Notes: generated by a model from the letters alone, not told the origin. DNA of 64,000 bases from Erythroxylum novogranatense (GCA_029891385.1 CM057230.1:23192847-23256846); one strand, 5' to 3'. Counted from the stretch's first letter, positions 50,501 through 62,691 are shown. Program-made: numbers and translations.

Positions 50501-51283
50501 AACTCTTAGCACCAAATTCGCATAACCATTTCAGTCTCAAGCTTATGCGCTCATGATCATACCTGTTTCACGAGTTCATTTCAGTTTATCTGTACACTTT
50601 TATCTCACCATTTCTACTTTTTCTTACCCTACTAGGCACTCTGCTCTTTCAGTTCTTTCGGTTCTAGGTAGATCGTTACGGTACAATATTGACCTTATTA
50701 CAATCTCGCTATCATCATCTACCTATGATATCTACTGATATCGAACACAAATGCAGTGAATCAATATCTGCCTGATCGGACCATCCACGTTTTACTCAGT
50801 TCCAATGTTTTCCATTTCATCGCATCTACAGTCAGAACTCTAATTACTTCATCATTTACTTTCACATAGGCCTACAATAACCAGTATGTTTCTCATATCT
50901 ACAGAGGACCTCTCCAAGTTCTAGACATGCTCATTTTTCTGTCGCCGTAATATTGCCACATTAATCAGGGGACTCAATTTGATATCAATTCTTTCCTTAA
51001 TCAGTCTAGGCCAACATAGTCATTCTAACCACAGTACGTTATAATTCTCATTATCGATGTTTCCTTTTTCTCCTTCCCAATTGCTCATACCCTTTCATGG
51101 GTTCACATTCTGATACCTTCTCACTTTTCTTACACTTAATCACGTAACACATGTTCACACGTAGGATTTCTACTAATGCGACTCAGACTGGGGATCAGTT
51201 ACCACGGTCTGCAATGACACGACTCAAATGCATGCAACTTGACCTATGTTTCAAACTGTTCCCAGATACATTCGTATTGCTGG
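47580..51283 (-). other. Non-coding interior of the large element
   Basis: About 3.7 kb, rich in T and C on the plus strand, with many stops in every frame. I searched by eye for gag, RT and integrase motifs on the minus strand and found none. The interior is therefore either non-coding by origin or decayed past recognition. The well-kept LTRs, primer site and polypurine tract favour the first. Confidence 0.75.
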
Positions 51284-51295
51284 GCTCTGATACCA
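51284..51295 (-). other. Primer binding site, initiator tRNA-Met type
   Basis: The minus strand reads TGGTATCAGAGC, the common primer site of plant Ty3/gypsy elements, six bases after the end of the 5' LTR. This fixes the direction of the element. Confidence 0.93.
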
Positions 51296-51962
51296 CCTAA
51301 ATGTAACACCCCACTCCCGCATGACCCGAACTCCACATCGATGGTGACATCTGAGTTCGTGCCCTGAGAGGGTGGCGTGTTACATCACTCAGTCAAAACT
51401 CGGTGTAAATTTTTTTTCTTTAACACAAACCCACACATTTATGCGGAAAATAATTTACATAAACAATTCACTGACCTCGGGACCCTTTTTATAAATACAA
51501 TATTATTAATACAAGAATTTCAGAAAAATAAAATACACTATTGCGAGACGCCAAGCTCGATCCGAACCTTTTCTATTTCATTAACGGCGAGATGTCATAC
51601 GCTGTTGCCTAACGGGGTATTCTTCTGAGTCCTAAAAATAATTACAAATTTTGGGTGAGTTTTGCGAACTCAGTGAGAAACCATCATCGATGGTTCACTC
51701 AATTCATGCACACATTGTTCCATAAAAGATATATGCTCACATTGTTGCATATTAATCACATTGCACACTATCATTTGAACACAACCCATTTATACATTTC
51801 ACACGGTTAGACATACATAACCAATTAAATTTGTAAACACCCATAATTCACATTTAGAGATACCACAGAAGCATAAGACAGTTAGCCTTTCGCTCAATCA
51901 AAGAGATTAAAATCAGATACATATAACATGCGCATATGACACATTTTCATTTTTATTTCGGT

Positions 51963-52140
51963 GTTGTGACCGAGCGCCTAAAATGTCCCAATAAGGGCAC
52001 ATTAACCGTTGAGCCAGAGGCTCTGAAACTGTCCCAATAAGGGCACATTAATCGTCGAGCTTGTAGCTCTGAAACTGTCCCATTGAGGGCTCATTAATCG
52101 TTGAGCTCATAGCTCAAAGCGTATTTGCTCGATCCACAAC
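51963..52140 (-). repeat. Triple hairpin unit in the 5' LTR
   Basis: Units start at 51984, 52030 and 52076 (period 46). The first unit keeps a perfect GAGC-CAGAG-GCTC hairpin (52011-52023), which is damaged in the 3' LTR. The outer right arm is changed to GCTCGATCCACAAC. Confidence 0.8.
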
Positions 52141-52593
52141 TATCATTAATTGATTTTGCAATCATGCACGTATTCATTTATGTTACTGATTCAATCACTT
52201 TATTAACGTATTCTATATCACATTTCCAAATTATCTGATCGGGCAATTTATTCACAATAATTCACATTAAAACACAATGGCAGTCCCTCACACCCATAAC
52301 ACTTTTATACCATCACAATCGATTCCAAATTAACACAGTCATCAGATAGGTCACAAAATCATAATCACGATTTATGATCCCAAATTAACACATTCGCACA
52401 ATTGGTTCACAAACAATCACATTCCAATCACAATCACACATAGAGCACTTCTATGTCAGTATCTCCCAGTACATCGGGCACCTTCGGCCCGGAATTAGTC
52501 ATAAACAAACGCAAGCCTACCATTATTCTCCACATTATTATAAGTGCAAAATTATAAACAATTAGTAATCGAGAAACCGTCTAGGTTACTCAC

Positions 52594-52659
52594 CTATCAC
52601 TTCCGAGCTATGCCAGGAAGTCTCTGTAACGTCGGTCGATCGACGCTCCAGTTGTGTCG
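52594..52659 (-). other. Candidate non-coding exon in the 5' LTR
   Basis: A 66-bp copy of the segment at 45073-45139, with both splice-like borders unchanged and one base deleted. Confidence 0.45.
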
Positions 52660-55096
52660 CTATAAGAATCAGAGAACAACACGATCACTAAATATCCAAT
52701 CTGAGTTAGTTAATGATGCACATGTAGGTGTATAATTCATGTTCATGAATTCCCGGCCCTTATTTCCTTCTCTTTTTTCCTTTTTTTTTTTTCTGTCTGA
52801 CATTCTAACTAGCATATCTTTTTACACACAATTCAGAAAATTACAAACCATGTCTCGTTGGAAAGATCATGAAACCCTCTACAAGTTTCATGAAGACCAT
52901 AAAAATCACATTTACCCCTAAGGGTAACAAAAACTCAATTGAAACTTCTACCCATTCAAAACCTATCAAAACAGAACAGTACTTGGTAAATTCAGTAACT
53001 TCCATTCTCTTCAGTCCAAAATTACAAAATAAATATTCTCAGAAAGATCACAATATTTTCTACAACTTTCATGAACAAACCAAAATCAAATTCAATTGTT
53101 AACTAGGTCAAATAATTCAATCAATGGTGCTGCCCCAGAAATCACCCAATCTGGATAGTAATGTTCTAAATAGTATATCTCCTTGCAAAAATGTCAAATA
53201 AATGCATACTTTATACCTATGGAAAGATCAAAAACAATGATACACTTCCCATGAAGGGCTTCAAAGCCAATTCCATCTCTATCAAGCTTAAAACTTTCAT
53301 GCAAGTTACTAATCAGGGCAGCAGTCAATAACCTCATGCAGGTACAGATTTTGAAAATTCATTACTCCCACATCTGATCTCCAACAATTACATGCTATAT
53401 ACCATTTTCAAGATAATTTCTTCCTCTACAACTCTTAAGAAGACCACTCAAGACAATTCAATTCACAGAAATTGATAAAATTGCTTCTAATCAGAATGTG
53501 CACCAAATCCACTCCTAGTCTAGGTTTCACCAAATTGTTCAAAATTAGTCAATATTCCACAGTGCATATCTCCCAATATACAGATCGAAAAATTGTAAAA
53601 TCAGTGGGAATGGAAAGATAACTTAATAAGCTTCAACTTTCATTTAGACCATTCTCCCTAACTCCATCTCAATTAATTTAGAAAAATCATCAAAACTAGT
53701 AGGTCATTGGTTTGGTTACTGTTCACAGAAACTACAACAGTAACTTTCCAATCCAAATTTCAACCTCTTAAGGCTAAAATTAGACAATACCTATTTCACA
53801 CAAAAATGTAGCCAACAAACCAAAGTTTCATTTGGCATAAACCTCACCTCATTTGCATAACCACACAATTAGTTATGCACTAAACAGTGTACTAGGTCAA
53901 AAATCAATATTTCAGCTTTCATCTTCAACTTACATACTATCACTTCTAACATCAATTCCACATGCATAAGCATCCTAATAACACAAGAATTAAGCCAATA
54001 GGTCATCAAGACCTTCATGTCAATATATATCCATAAATTTCAGTACCTATTTTTGAATTCATGCATTAAAATCATAAGTAAAACATAAACATAAACATCA
54101 TCTTACCTAAAGCTTCCAACTCCACCTCTTTAAGCCTTTAATTTTCCAACTACCTTACTTCTTTACTTCTTTTCCATCCTATGCATGGTAATCTTCAAGG
54201 TAAGAAGGTAGCAAGATGCATGAAAGTGAGCTCTTGAGTTTGGAGGAAGATAACACTTAAGGAGAGAAAACGATGGTGAGAGTAAACAATGGTTGGCAAA
54301 TGAATAAAGCAATAACACTTGATTTATTTCCTTCTCACTAGGCAAAATCGAGAGGAAACAAGTAGCAAACCAAGAAAACAATAATAAGGCATTAAAAGAA
54401 GTAGAATGATGACAAAAGAGGATTGGTTCAACAATGAGGAGAAAAGTCAAAAACATTAGCTAATAAGCTTAATTTCGGTTGATGAAGATATTTACCCAAT
54501 TGTTGTTCAATCTTTCCCTTTACCAATTAAGAAGAATCGTGAAACAAGGCCAAGTAAGCATTAAATATTAAATGCTTAGGTAATAAAGTCAAATGTGAAA
54601 AAGTCAAAGGACCAATCACAATTTTGAAAAAAGTAAAACCAATACCAAACAATTTCAATCCCATTTTCGGTTCCCAATAGTTTTAAGGGCCCACTTATGG
54701 GTCCTACTAAGATATTTAATAGTTTAGTACCAAAATAACAGTAGAAAATCAACCGGTTCGCTATTTGACGATTATTTTTCCGGTTTGGAAATTTTTTCCG
54801 TTCCGGAAATTTTTTCCGAAAAATTCTAGAAAATTCCTAAAAATCCCTTAAAATATAAAACATTCAATGGCTCACTCAGAATAATTTTTCAAACCCACTA
54901 ACTACGTTAATCACAATCAAATTACATTAGGCCTATCTACCGGAAATGTCATGAATGCATGTACGATAATTTCATATGCATAAATGATCTTGTGTACCAA
55001 CCCTATTATGCATGAACCGTCCTAAATCATTCTAATCCATCTCATCCTATGACAAATTTACTATTTTACCCTTCCTGTCGGAGGTGGGATGTTACA

Positions 55097-55480
55097 ATAA
55101 GAAGTTGTCTCCTTGATTCTTTGGAACGTACAAGGTTCTAAGAAGGATAGGTGCAGTTGCTTATAAGTTAGAATTGCCCCCGATGTTAGAATTTATCCAA
55201 TAATCCATGTTTCATTGCTTTGTCCTGCTCATAGTGTCCTACCTCCATCCACTCCAGCTCCACTCCCAATTTTTGATGAATGGGAATTTTCGTTGCAACC
55301 ATAACTTATTCTTGATCACCATTAAATATTCGGATAGATTTTGGAGCTTTTGATAGCTTAGAAAGATCGCCCATTGGAGGATGCCACTTAGGAAGATTAT
55401 GACTTGCTAGCTGCTCAATGCCTTAATCTCCACCTTTAGGACAAGGTGTCTTTCCAAGGAAGAGCAGCCTCTGTGATTGA
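55097..55480 (+). pseudogene. Integrase tail of the split gypsy pol
   Basis: It continues the pol interrupted at 43776. After the target duplication comes a KLSP-type start, then GTYKVLRRIGAVAYKLELPP, and a chromodomain-type end with EDATxEDYD and LHLxDKVSFQGR (x marks stops), ending near 55480. Stops are frequent. The region to about 55790 is probably further element sequence, without recognisable features. Confidence 0.8.
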
Positions 55481-55807
55481 AGAATTGGGCGTCCTACAAC
55501 CTAGGATGTTTTATTTAAAGCACCGACGTTTCTCTGATCAACTCAAGGCATATGTGAAGAACAGTTTAAGCTAATTCGGATTGAGGTGCCAAGAATCTTA
55601 TCGTATATTTTTTGTATTCATTTTCCCTTGAAAGTTACACGGAAGCAACATGTACAGAAGTGTTTTGTCGTGTGAAGCGCTACATTCCATTTCCTCCATT
55701 TAGATGAAGGCTTCTGTTGTTAGGGAAAAGGGCTATTAATATACACAAGAATATCTACTGAGGGTGAGGGAGAGAATAGATTTTTTTACAAGAACTTAGG
55801 CCTCTTT

Positions 55808-58797
55808 TCAGGATTGCATCAGCTCCGGTATTAGCCTTAGTAGGAATGGAAGTTCATCTTTTGAAAATTGCAGCTTTGTTTTTGTCTTTAACTTCCTGTT
55901 TTCTCCCTTGTATTCTGCAAGATCAGTGAAAGTTGAGACTGATTCTGTGATCTCATGAACCAGATCCACAATGATTCCTTCAACTCCCATTAGATATTGC
56001 ACGTATACAACCTCCGGAACGTTGCTGTACAGGCATTTCAATTTTGTTACACCATCTGAAACTTTGTTTGGAGTTTCCAAATCAGGCAAAATGAAGGAAA
56101 TTAACCAAATACTTACTTCAGTTGGCCATAGGTAATCAGGGAGAGCTTAGCCTCGTGAATTCTGGCAACTGCTCCTGGATTTCTGAAGATTGCTTTGACT
56201 TGAGACACAATACCTTGCAGACCTCCTTCACTGCAAACCTTAATGGCATCATCCAAAGAATTTCTTCTCATGTCTCTGTAAATTTCACACCCTCCATTGG
56301 TTAGGAAGAATACCTGGAGTGCAACAACATTCTTGAGTTGAACTGTGGCTTTAGACATCACTAGTTAAAAATTTCCCTTTTTCTTTCAACGAAATTTTGC
56401 TTTTCATTTGGCAAGAGAACTACTATAGCAGGACCAATTAGCTTTCACTTCTGACTTGATGATCTGAATTTTTTCATATCTTGAAAAACTAATAGACCAT
56501 GTTTACAACTACATCATTAATGTTTAAGGAACAAATTTTGGCCAAGTAGTTTGGAAATTGGCTTAGGATTTCATATTTAGCCCAAACAATGGTTCTAAAA
56601 GAAATTAATGTATCAACTAACAGAAGCACAACGTACAGGATAGCTTGTTTGCAATTTTCTGATCAACTGAGCTGCATCAGGCTGAAAGCTTGAGAAGATA
56701 ATATGCCTATCCTTAGCATGCTCAAACACCACCTGTCAGATAAGAAAATGAGCAGATATCAACCGTTGTTTATCCAAAAGATTTAGACTTTCTAAACAAA
56801 AGAAGCTAGAATAAGAAAGCATGCCTTCAAAATTGCTTCAAGAATGTGTTTAAGTTGTTCCTCCTTGTACGCCAATTGGTCATCAAACTTCAATTCAATA
56901 TTAAAGCCCACTCTAGTTTCAACTTTCTCCAAACTCTCTTGTAGTGTACAAAGAGGATCATCTTCTTCAACTTTCCATTCAAGGATTGTCCCATCTTTCA
57001 GTTTCCTGTAAAGAGGCTTTCCGACCTGTAAATTGATCACAAAAATGGGTGAACGAAGAACCTAATGGGAACGTAACCCTTTGGATGATAAAAGCTGAGG
57101 AAAGGTAGGGAGGGAAATATAATTACCTTGCCATCCTCCTTCTGGGGTCCATAAGAAAGAAATTCAGCCAGAGTGATATCTGTAACCCTTTTCTCAATTA
57201 TAGAACCCTGAAAAACATGGGCATCAACGAAATCAAACGAGACCAGAGAAGAGATTGACCCATTCCTTACGTTCAAAGGCGTGAAAGAAACAAATTACCT
57301 TTTCTTCGGTGAGAATGAAGTTGTCATGAAAAATTACAGGGCAATCATCTTTAGTCACCTACAACAAACAATGGTCTCGTAAAAGGATATTCGATTCACC
57401 AATAGTAAAAGCAAGAAAAGGGTCAACATCCAAAAACAAGATGTAAACAATGAGTGCTATTCAATTGTGATCAATAGCCAGATTGACCATTCGATTCATC
57501 AATAGTAAAAAGCAAGAAAAGGGTCAACATCCAAAAACAGGATGCAAACAATGAGTGCTATTCAATTGTGATCAATAGGGAGATTGACTATTCGATTCAT
57601 CAATAGTAAAAAGCACGAAAAGGGTCAACCATCCAAAAACAAGATGTAAACAACGAATGCTATTGCATTGAGATCAACAAGGAGACTGACTATATATCTT
57701 TATCACACCCAACCTGAAGTTTCACTAAATCAGGTTTGAAGAGTTTGACTATATATAATAGAGTAAATTTGACAACCAATTTAACCACAATCTCACATAA
57801 TATACAACATACGTATTCTTATGATTTCATTCAAACTCCTTACTTACGAATTATTTTAATGGAATGGAAAAAAGTCCCAAGATGCCAAAATCCAATTGCA
57901 AGGCAGAAAAATAATTGATTAATAAAATTTATAAAATTGGCCCTCCATGGTTGAAGCCTTTGGCTGAACACAAAAACCTTGTGCTTCCGTATGTTCTACC
58001 TGATCCTCTGCAATTATTTTGAACAACCAATCTAAATTTTATGTTTATCAACTTTGGAATACTAGGGGTACAACACAAATGCTTCACTGACATCTGAACT
58101 CTTAATAAAATTATCACAGTAAATATTAATAGAATAAGCAAAAGGTAAAATGGACATGCTACTTTCGAGCCTGCATGCATCAAAGCTAACAATACGGATG
58201 TCTTGAATCAACAAGAAAAAGGCTACGTCACTTCCGTGGCCACTGGGGACATTCGACTGCCACGTGCAACGGAGCACCTCTAACCGGAGATTCTCACCAC
58301 AAAACCGGACTCAGTAGCCAAGTCCACCAAATAAACGGTAATTGGTAAAACTTCGAACACCATGATGAAATGAACGAAGAAAATTAGGGAAGAACCGTCA
58401 AGGATTAACCTTATTCATACCTGAACGTCAAACTCGATGAAATCCAGATGTAACTTAGCGGCGACGTTGAATGATCGAATAGAATTCTCCTTGATAGCCT
58501 TCATTCTCCGATCGGATGATTGCAACATGTTCATGCCATTCCCTCTGTGTCCCACAACCACAAATTTCGGGAACTTGAATGGGTTCTTCGAGTCTTCACC
58601 TTCATGATCAAAACAAACCGAAATCAACAGTCAACAAACACAAAATTTCAACCTTTTGATACATATATATACGAAAAGGGTTGTTACAAGAGATGACATT
58701 GAGTGAAGCGGGTGGAAGAGATAAGCGCCAATGCGGCATTTTCAGGGACTTGATCGAGGTTAGGCACATCAGAGACATGAACGGCTTTAAGGGCCAT
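55808..58797 (-). CDS. Glycerophosphodiester phosphodiesterase, GDPD1-3 type
   Basis: Eight exons on the minus strand: 58797-58698, 58599-58421, 57358-57299, 57207-57127, 57025-56825, 56732-56637, 56313-56117 and 56024-55808, giving 376 residues, the usual length. The enzyme splits glycerophosphodiesters such as glycerophosphocholine into glycerol-3-phosphate and an alcohol, in phospholipid turnover and phosphate recycling. Visible motifs are GHRGNGMN (catalytic His51, Arg52), EFDVQ (Glu89, Asp91), FHD (His104) and FNIELK (Glu184), then FSSFQPDAA, FFLTNGG and GVEGIIVDLV. All catalytic residues are present, so the gene looks functional. Intron 5 uses GC instead of GT. The first intron's donor (CAAT|GTCATC) is weak, so the end of exon 1 is less certain. 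The short start without a clear transit peptide leaves the location open; some GDPDs of this group are plastidic. Confidence 0.93.
57389..57693. repeat. Three tandem copies of a 100-bp minisatellite in intron 2
   Basis: Copies start at 57389, 57489 and 57590 with attcgattca and share a long common core (gggtcaacatccaaaaaca). They differ by a few bases each. They lie within the 1.06-kb second intron of the GDPD gene, about 30 bp from its acceptor side. Confidence 0.9.
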
Positions 58798-58900
58798 CTC
58801 TATATGGCTCCAAGATTCAAGCTTTGAACAATGAAAAGAGACGCACTGGTCTTTTCCAATCCTGTTCCACCACAAGAAAATTTAGTCACGGAAGTGGAAG

Positions 58901-58910
58901 AGTATATAAA
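58901..58910 (-). promoter_or_regulatory. Probable TATA box of the GDPD gene
   Basis: The minus strand reads TTTATATACT about 105 bp upstream of the start codon, a suitable distance for a leader of about 75 bp. Confidence 0.5.
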
Positions 58911-61046
58911 GGTTGGCCATTGACATCTAAACTTAACCAAATCTATTATAATTTTGTCCTGCACTTATTTAGAGGAAGCATATTCGTGTTAAGAAGGGTC
59001 CAGAGTAAAGATATCTGATAGAATTTTAGACAGAATATTCTTGCAGAGGATGGTTAATTTTAGCAAGGTTATCATAACAAAAAGAGAATTGCGGGTTTCA
59101 AGCACAACTTTTAAACTATATTTATGGATCTAATCCTCATCTCTGATGATCTAAGACAAATGGAACTTGGCCATTTTATAGTTAGATACGCAATTCACAA
59201 CCATGCTACTCTGCATACGTGCATACTAAATCAATGGAGATTAGAGAGTAACTACTGCAAGCTTCTGTTTTTTTTTTTTTGGAATTTCCAACTACAAGTA
59301 GTTGTTACTTCTTGCCTGAGTACAGTCTTTTCGCCTTTTTCCAAGTTTTGCTTTTGGTGAAGGAAACTAGTTTCTGCATTATTATTCTTAGCACATAGCA
59401 TAATTTTAGCTTAGTTACCTAACGAGCGGTTGACGAGGTACGAATATCCATAATGTTTGAGTTTTAACCATAAATTAATAATTTCACAAGAAAGTGTACC
59501 AACGGCTACCATTTTATTTTAATTTCAATCTTCTAGATTCTTTTAAATATGCCTCTTCCCGGGTTCCAAATCCTCTCTCCCGTTTACTTGGGCCTATTCT
59601 GTTCCCTTCATCCACAACCATTAATTTAACTAGAGCCCACTAAAATTTATGATTGTGGATGAATGGAACAGAATAGGTCCTGAGTAAATAGGACAGATGA
59701 TTTGATCCCCTCTTCCAGAGAGAGGAACTGAAAACCTCAAACTACTTACAAGCTAACCTCCTAGTTTTCTAGAGAAAAAATGAAATTTCTGGACGTTCTC
59801 CGTGACGTTGTATTAGAGTCATACTTAATAATTTTCTTCCATAGTTCACTATCAATTAATATAATCTTTTGTAAGAAGATATTATTTTAATACAAGTATT
59901 ATATTAATTTAATAATTTTCTACTACATTTCACTGTCAATTAATATAATTTTCTAATGGTGACAACAAAATTAATTCTAAGTTAATTAATTATACTTTTA
60001 TTAAGAAATTTGAATCAACTTAATTATAATTAAGTTTAAAATAATTATACATATCATTAATGTAAATATTTTAAAATAATTCTTAGCTTATTATAAAGAT
60101 TTTGTTCTAATACTAAGCAAATTAGTTACTAATATATTTATATTTATATTTAATTTAAATTTCAATTAAAAGTAAAACTTTAAATAAAAAACTTTTCCGT
60201 TTTCATTCATATTTAACAACGTGCATATTTAATAATTTGTAATTATATTTATAAAATTCTCTTGTATAATACCTACTGAAAATTATAAGAAATTGAAAAA
60301 TATCAATTACATTCAATAATATATGATTAGTAAAAGGAAAATATATTTTTAATGTGCAACTTTAGCCTAATTATTAAAACTCCATTTGTAACACTATAAT
60401 ACATTAACTTTCATTTTGTATAAAATCTAACTGTTACTATGCGTAAATTAAATAGATTCAACACCCATCACTAACCTAATGTTAGAATCTATTTGATACT
60501 TTCTTTAAGCTTATATCGTGATATGTCACGTATTAGATGTTTTAAATGACATGACATACAGATATTAGTATATTTAAAAGAAAAAGAAAAAATGAAATTA
60601 TTGTTGTAACTGTGTAACATTACAATTCATCTACATTTCAATTTAGAGAAACTTTGAAAATTAATTAAAAGGAAGAAATCACAAACTTGAAGTTATATCA
60701 TATTATAACTAGAGAATTTCTTTTGAATTTTGAAACTAATATAATTTTCGAACATCTCCACATATTTGTGATGTTAAAACTACCAAATATAAAAAAAGAA
60801 AATGATTGCTCTTGAAGATTTGTTTTGGTCTCCAGATGACACGTGAGAGGGGGGATGAATTATATATTTTAATTTTTCCTGACTTTAAAACTAATAGATG
60901 AATTGACTATTTTAATGATTATGATAAATTCATATGACAAAAATTTCATAACAAACACAATAATAATAAAAGTAAACAGGGAAGGAGAGACAAAATTGAT
61001 TTATAATAGTTCTACCAAATAACTCTTGGCTAACATCCACTCAAGA
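58911..61046. other. Intergenic, AT-rich
   Basis: Upstream region of the GDPD gene, then strongly AT-rich DNA (59780-60800). Apart from the foldback element at 59551 I see no gene or named repeat. Confidence 0.5.
59551..59725. repeat. Foldback (MITE-like) element
   Basis: Two imperfect inverted arms of about 60 bp (about 59562-59628 and 59649-59711) share CCTATTCTGTTCC and TTCATCCACAA in opposite orientation, around a spacer of about 20 bp. There is no coding capacity. The target duplication is not clear. Confidence 0.65.
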
Positions 61047-61051
61047 AGTTC
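61047..61051. repeat. Target site duplication AGTTC, left copy
   Basis: AGTTC precedes the LTR at 61052 and follows its end at 63852-63856, a perfect 5-bp repeat. Confidence 0.9.
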
Positions 61052-61635
61052 TGTAGCACCCCACTCCCGTCAGACCCAGACCCGATATCGATGGTGATAT
61101 CCGAGCCTGCGTCCCGCGAGAGTAGCGTACTAGAGCACTCAAACCTATTCAGAAATTTCGTAAAACAATTTTGTACCTTTTGGAAACAAACGAGTGCGCA
61201 GAAATCATTAAACAATTTGGGCCCACGATACAAAAACATTTTCCATGAAAATACTATTTCAGTAAACAAATAGCAATACAGAATTAATCAATTGGGCCCT
61301 CTGAATAACAGTACAATATGCGGAAATACAAATTTATACATAAATCAGAATAACACAAATGCAGACGCGAACTGATCCCGACTTCAAATTATGACTCTCT
61401 TGCCGTAATCATACTCCCGTTTCACTAACGGGGTAATCGCCAATTCCTGAAAAATAATTGCAATGTTGGGTGAGTTTGTGAACTCAGTGAGAAACCATCA
61501 TCGATGGTTCACCCAACTCATGCATATTCACACAATTCACAGTATCACATATATCACTTTCAGAGATGTCACACTATCCACATTTAATCATTTATATATG
61601 CAATGCATATGTGACACTGTCCAGTTTATTACGGT

Positions 61636-61856
61636 GTTGTGACCGAGCGCCTATCAGTGATCAGTAATTAGACGCGTCTAGGGAGTAGGAGAGCCCTCAG
61701 GGTATGCACTAACTCCCCTCGAGCTCGAGGCTCGGTATTACGTTGGGCTTGCAGCCCTATTCATTGAGCCTGTGGCTCTAACAAACATGTTGGGCTCGAG
61801 GCCCTGATTGCGTTGAGCTTTAAGCTCTGAAAATGGTTGGCTGCTCCGGTTACAAC
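61636..61856 (-). repeat. Five tandem hairpins within an outer inverted repeat
   Basis: Each hairpin is 13 nt, with a 4-bp stem and 5-base loop: GAGC-TCGAG-GCTC (61721), GGGC-TTGCA-GCCC (61745), GAGC-CTGTG-GCTC (61766), GGGC-TCGAG-GCCC (61792) and GAGC-TTTAA-GCTC (61815). Stems switch between GAGC/GCTC and GGGC/GCCC, changing on both sides together. GTTGTGACCGAGC (61636-61648) and GCTCCGGTTACAAC (61843-61856) enclose them and are largely complementary. Confidence 0.88.
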
Positions 61857-62179
61857 TGTCATTATCTGATCATGGCATTATGCATGAATGCACATGTTCC
61901 AATTTCTATTTACAGTCATATACGTTTCAATTCCATTTCCCCTTTCCTTCGGACTTTCAACCCGGTAATTCAGTCATATACATTTATGATTTATTTCATT
62001 GATACATTCGTAGTCATGTACACACAATAACACTTCAATATCACATATTCAATATTTCAGACACCCGTGGTCCGAAATCAATTAAATCAAACACACATAT
62101 ATCCATCCATATCTCCGCATGGCATTAGTGCATATAATATTAAACACATAAAGGCTGAGGAACCAACTAGGTTACTCAC

Positions 62180-62243
62180 CTGCACTTCCGAGCTACGGCC
62201 TGGAAGTCCTAACAATTTCCGTGGAATTGTTCCATCGGTGCCA
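62180..62243 (-). other. Candidate non-coding exon in solo LTR
   Basis: A 64-bp segment between acceptor-like GATTGTTTTAG and donor-like CAG|GTGAGTAACC on the minus strand. It is the counterpart of 45073-45139. Confidence 0.45.
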
Positions 62244-62691
62244 CTAAAACAATCAAATAATTTCCCATTACTAAAATGCACAATCATAAATAATTTGATG
62301 ATGCACATGCTTTGAATAAAAGATGTACTATGCCTATTCATGACTTTCCCGGTACTATTTCCCATTTTCCACTTTCTTTTGTCAAATTCAAACTTTCCAC
62401 TTAATTGCTCCATAATAACTCACTTCCAATTCAATAACATCTTATGGAACTCCATCAATTTCATTTCTAATATTCAGTCAATTTATCTAATCATACTCAC
62501 TAGGGTATTACCTCAAAAATCAATATCACTATTCTCTAGATCGAATTCATCCTTTATGCTCAGTTCTTAACATTCTCAATTGTAGATCTCTTTCTCTAAA
62601 TCATAACGAATCAAAAATCATCCCAATTGGAGGTCTACATCAAAAGTTATGCCCCTAAAACCAAACTATATTCATTTAGGAAAAACAGCCT

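Larger units (their letters stand above)
43777..55096 (-). mobile_element. Large non-coding LTR retrotransposon (LARD-like), 11.3 kb
   Basis: Two LTRs of 3789 and 3795 bp flank a 3.7-kb interior. On the minus strand the left-to-right order is 5' LTR (55096-51302), a primer site matching initiator tRNA-Met (51295-51284), the interior, a polypurine tract (47579-47566) and the 3' LTR (47565-43777). The interior has no gag or pol: the longest frame is 114 residues, on the opposite strand, with no known motif. LTRs of about 4 kb and a non-coding interior of about 3.5 kb are what defines large retrotransposon derivatives, which depend on another element's enzymes. Related LTRs nearby could come from such a partner. 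Confidence 0.88.
51302..55096 (-). repeat. 5' LTR of the large element
   Basis: It has the same start, end and layout as the 3' LTR (candidate exon 52659-52594, hairpin array 52140-51963, acceptor-like site at 51632/51631). Differences from the 3' LTR are scattered, except for a dense cluster at about 51540-52240. Confidence 0.92.

Noticed and set aside
47580..51283. Several plus-strand frames of 60-114 residues
   Set aside because: They lie antisense in the non-coding interior of the large element, have no family motif and arise from its CT-rich composition.
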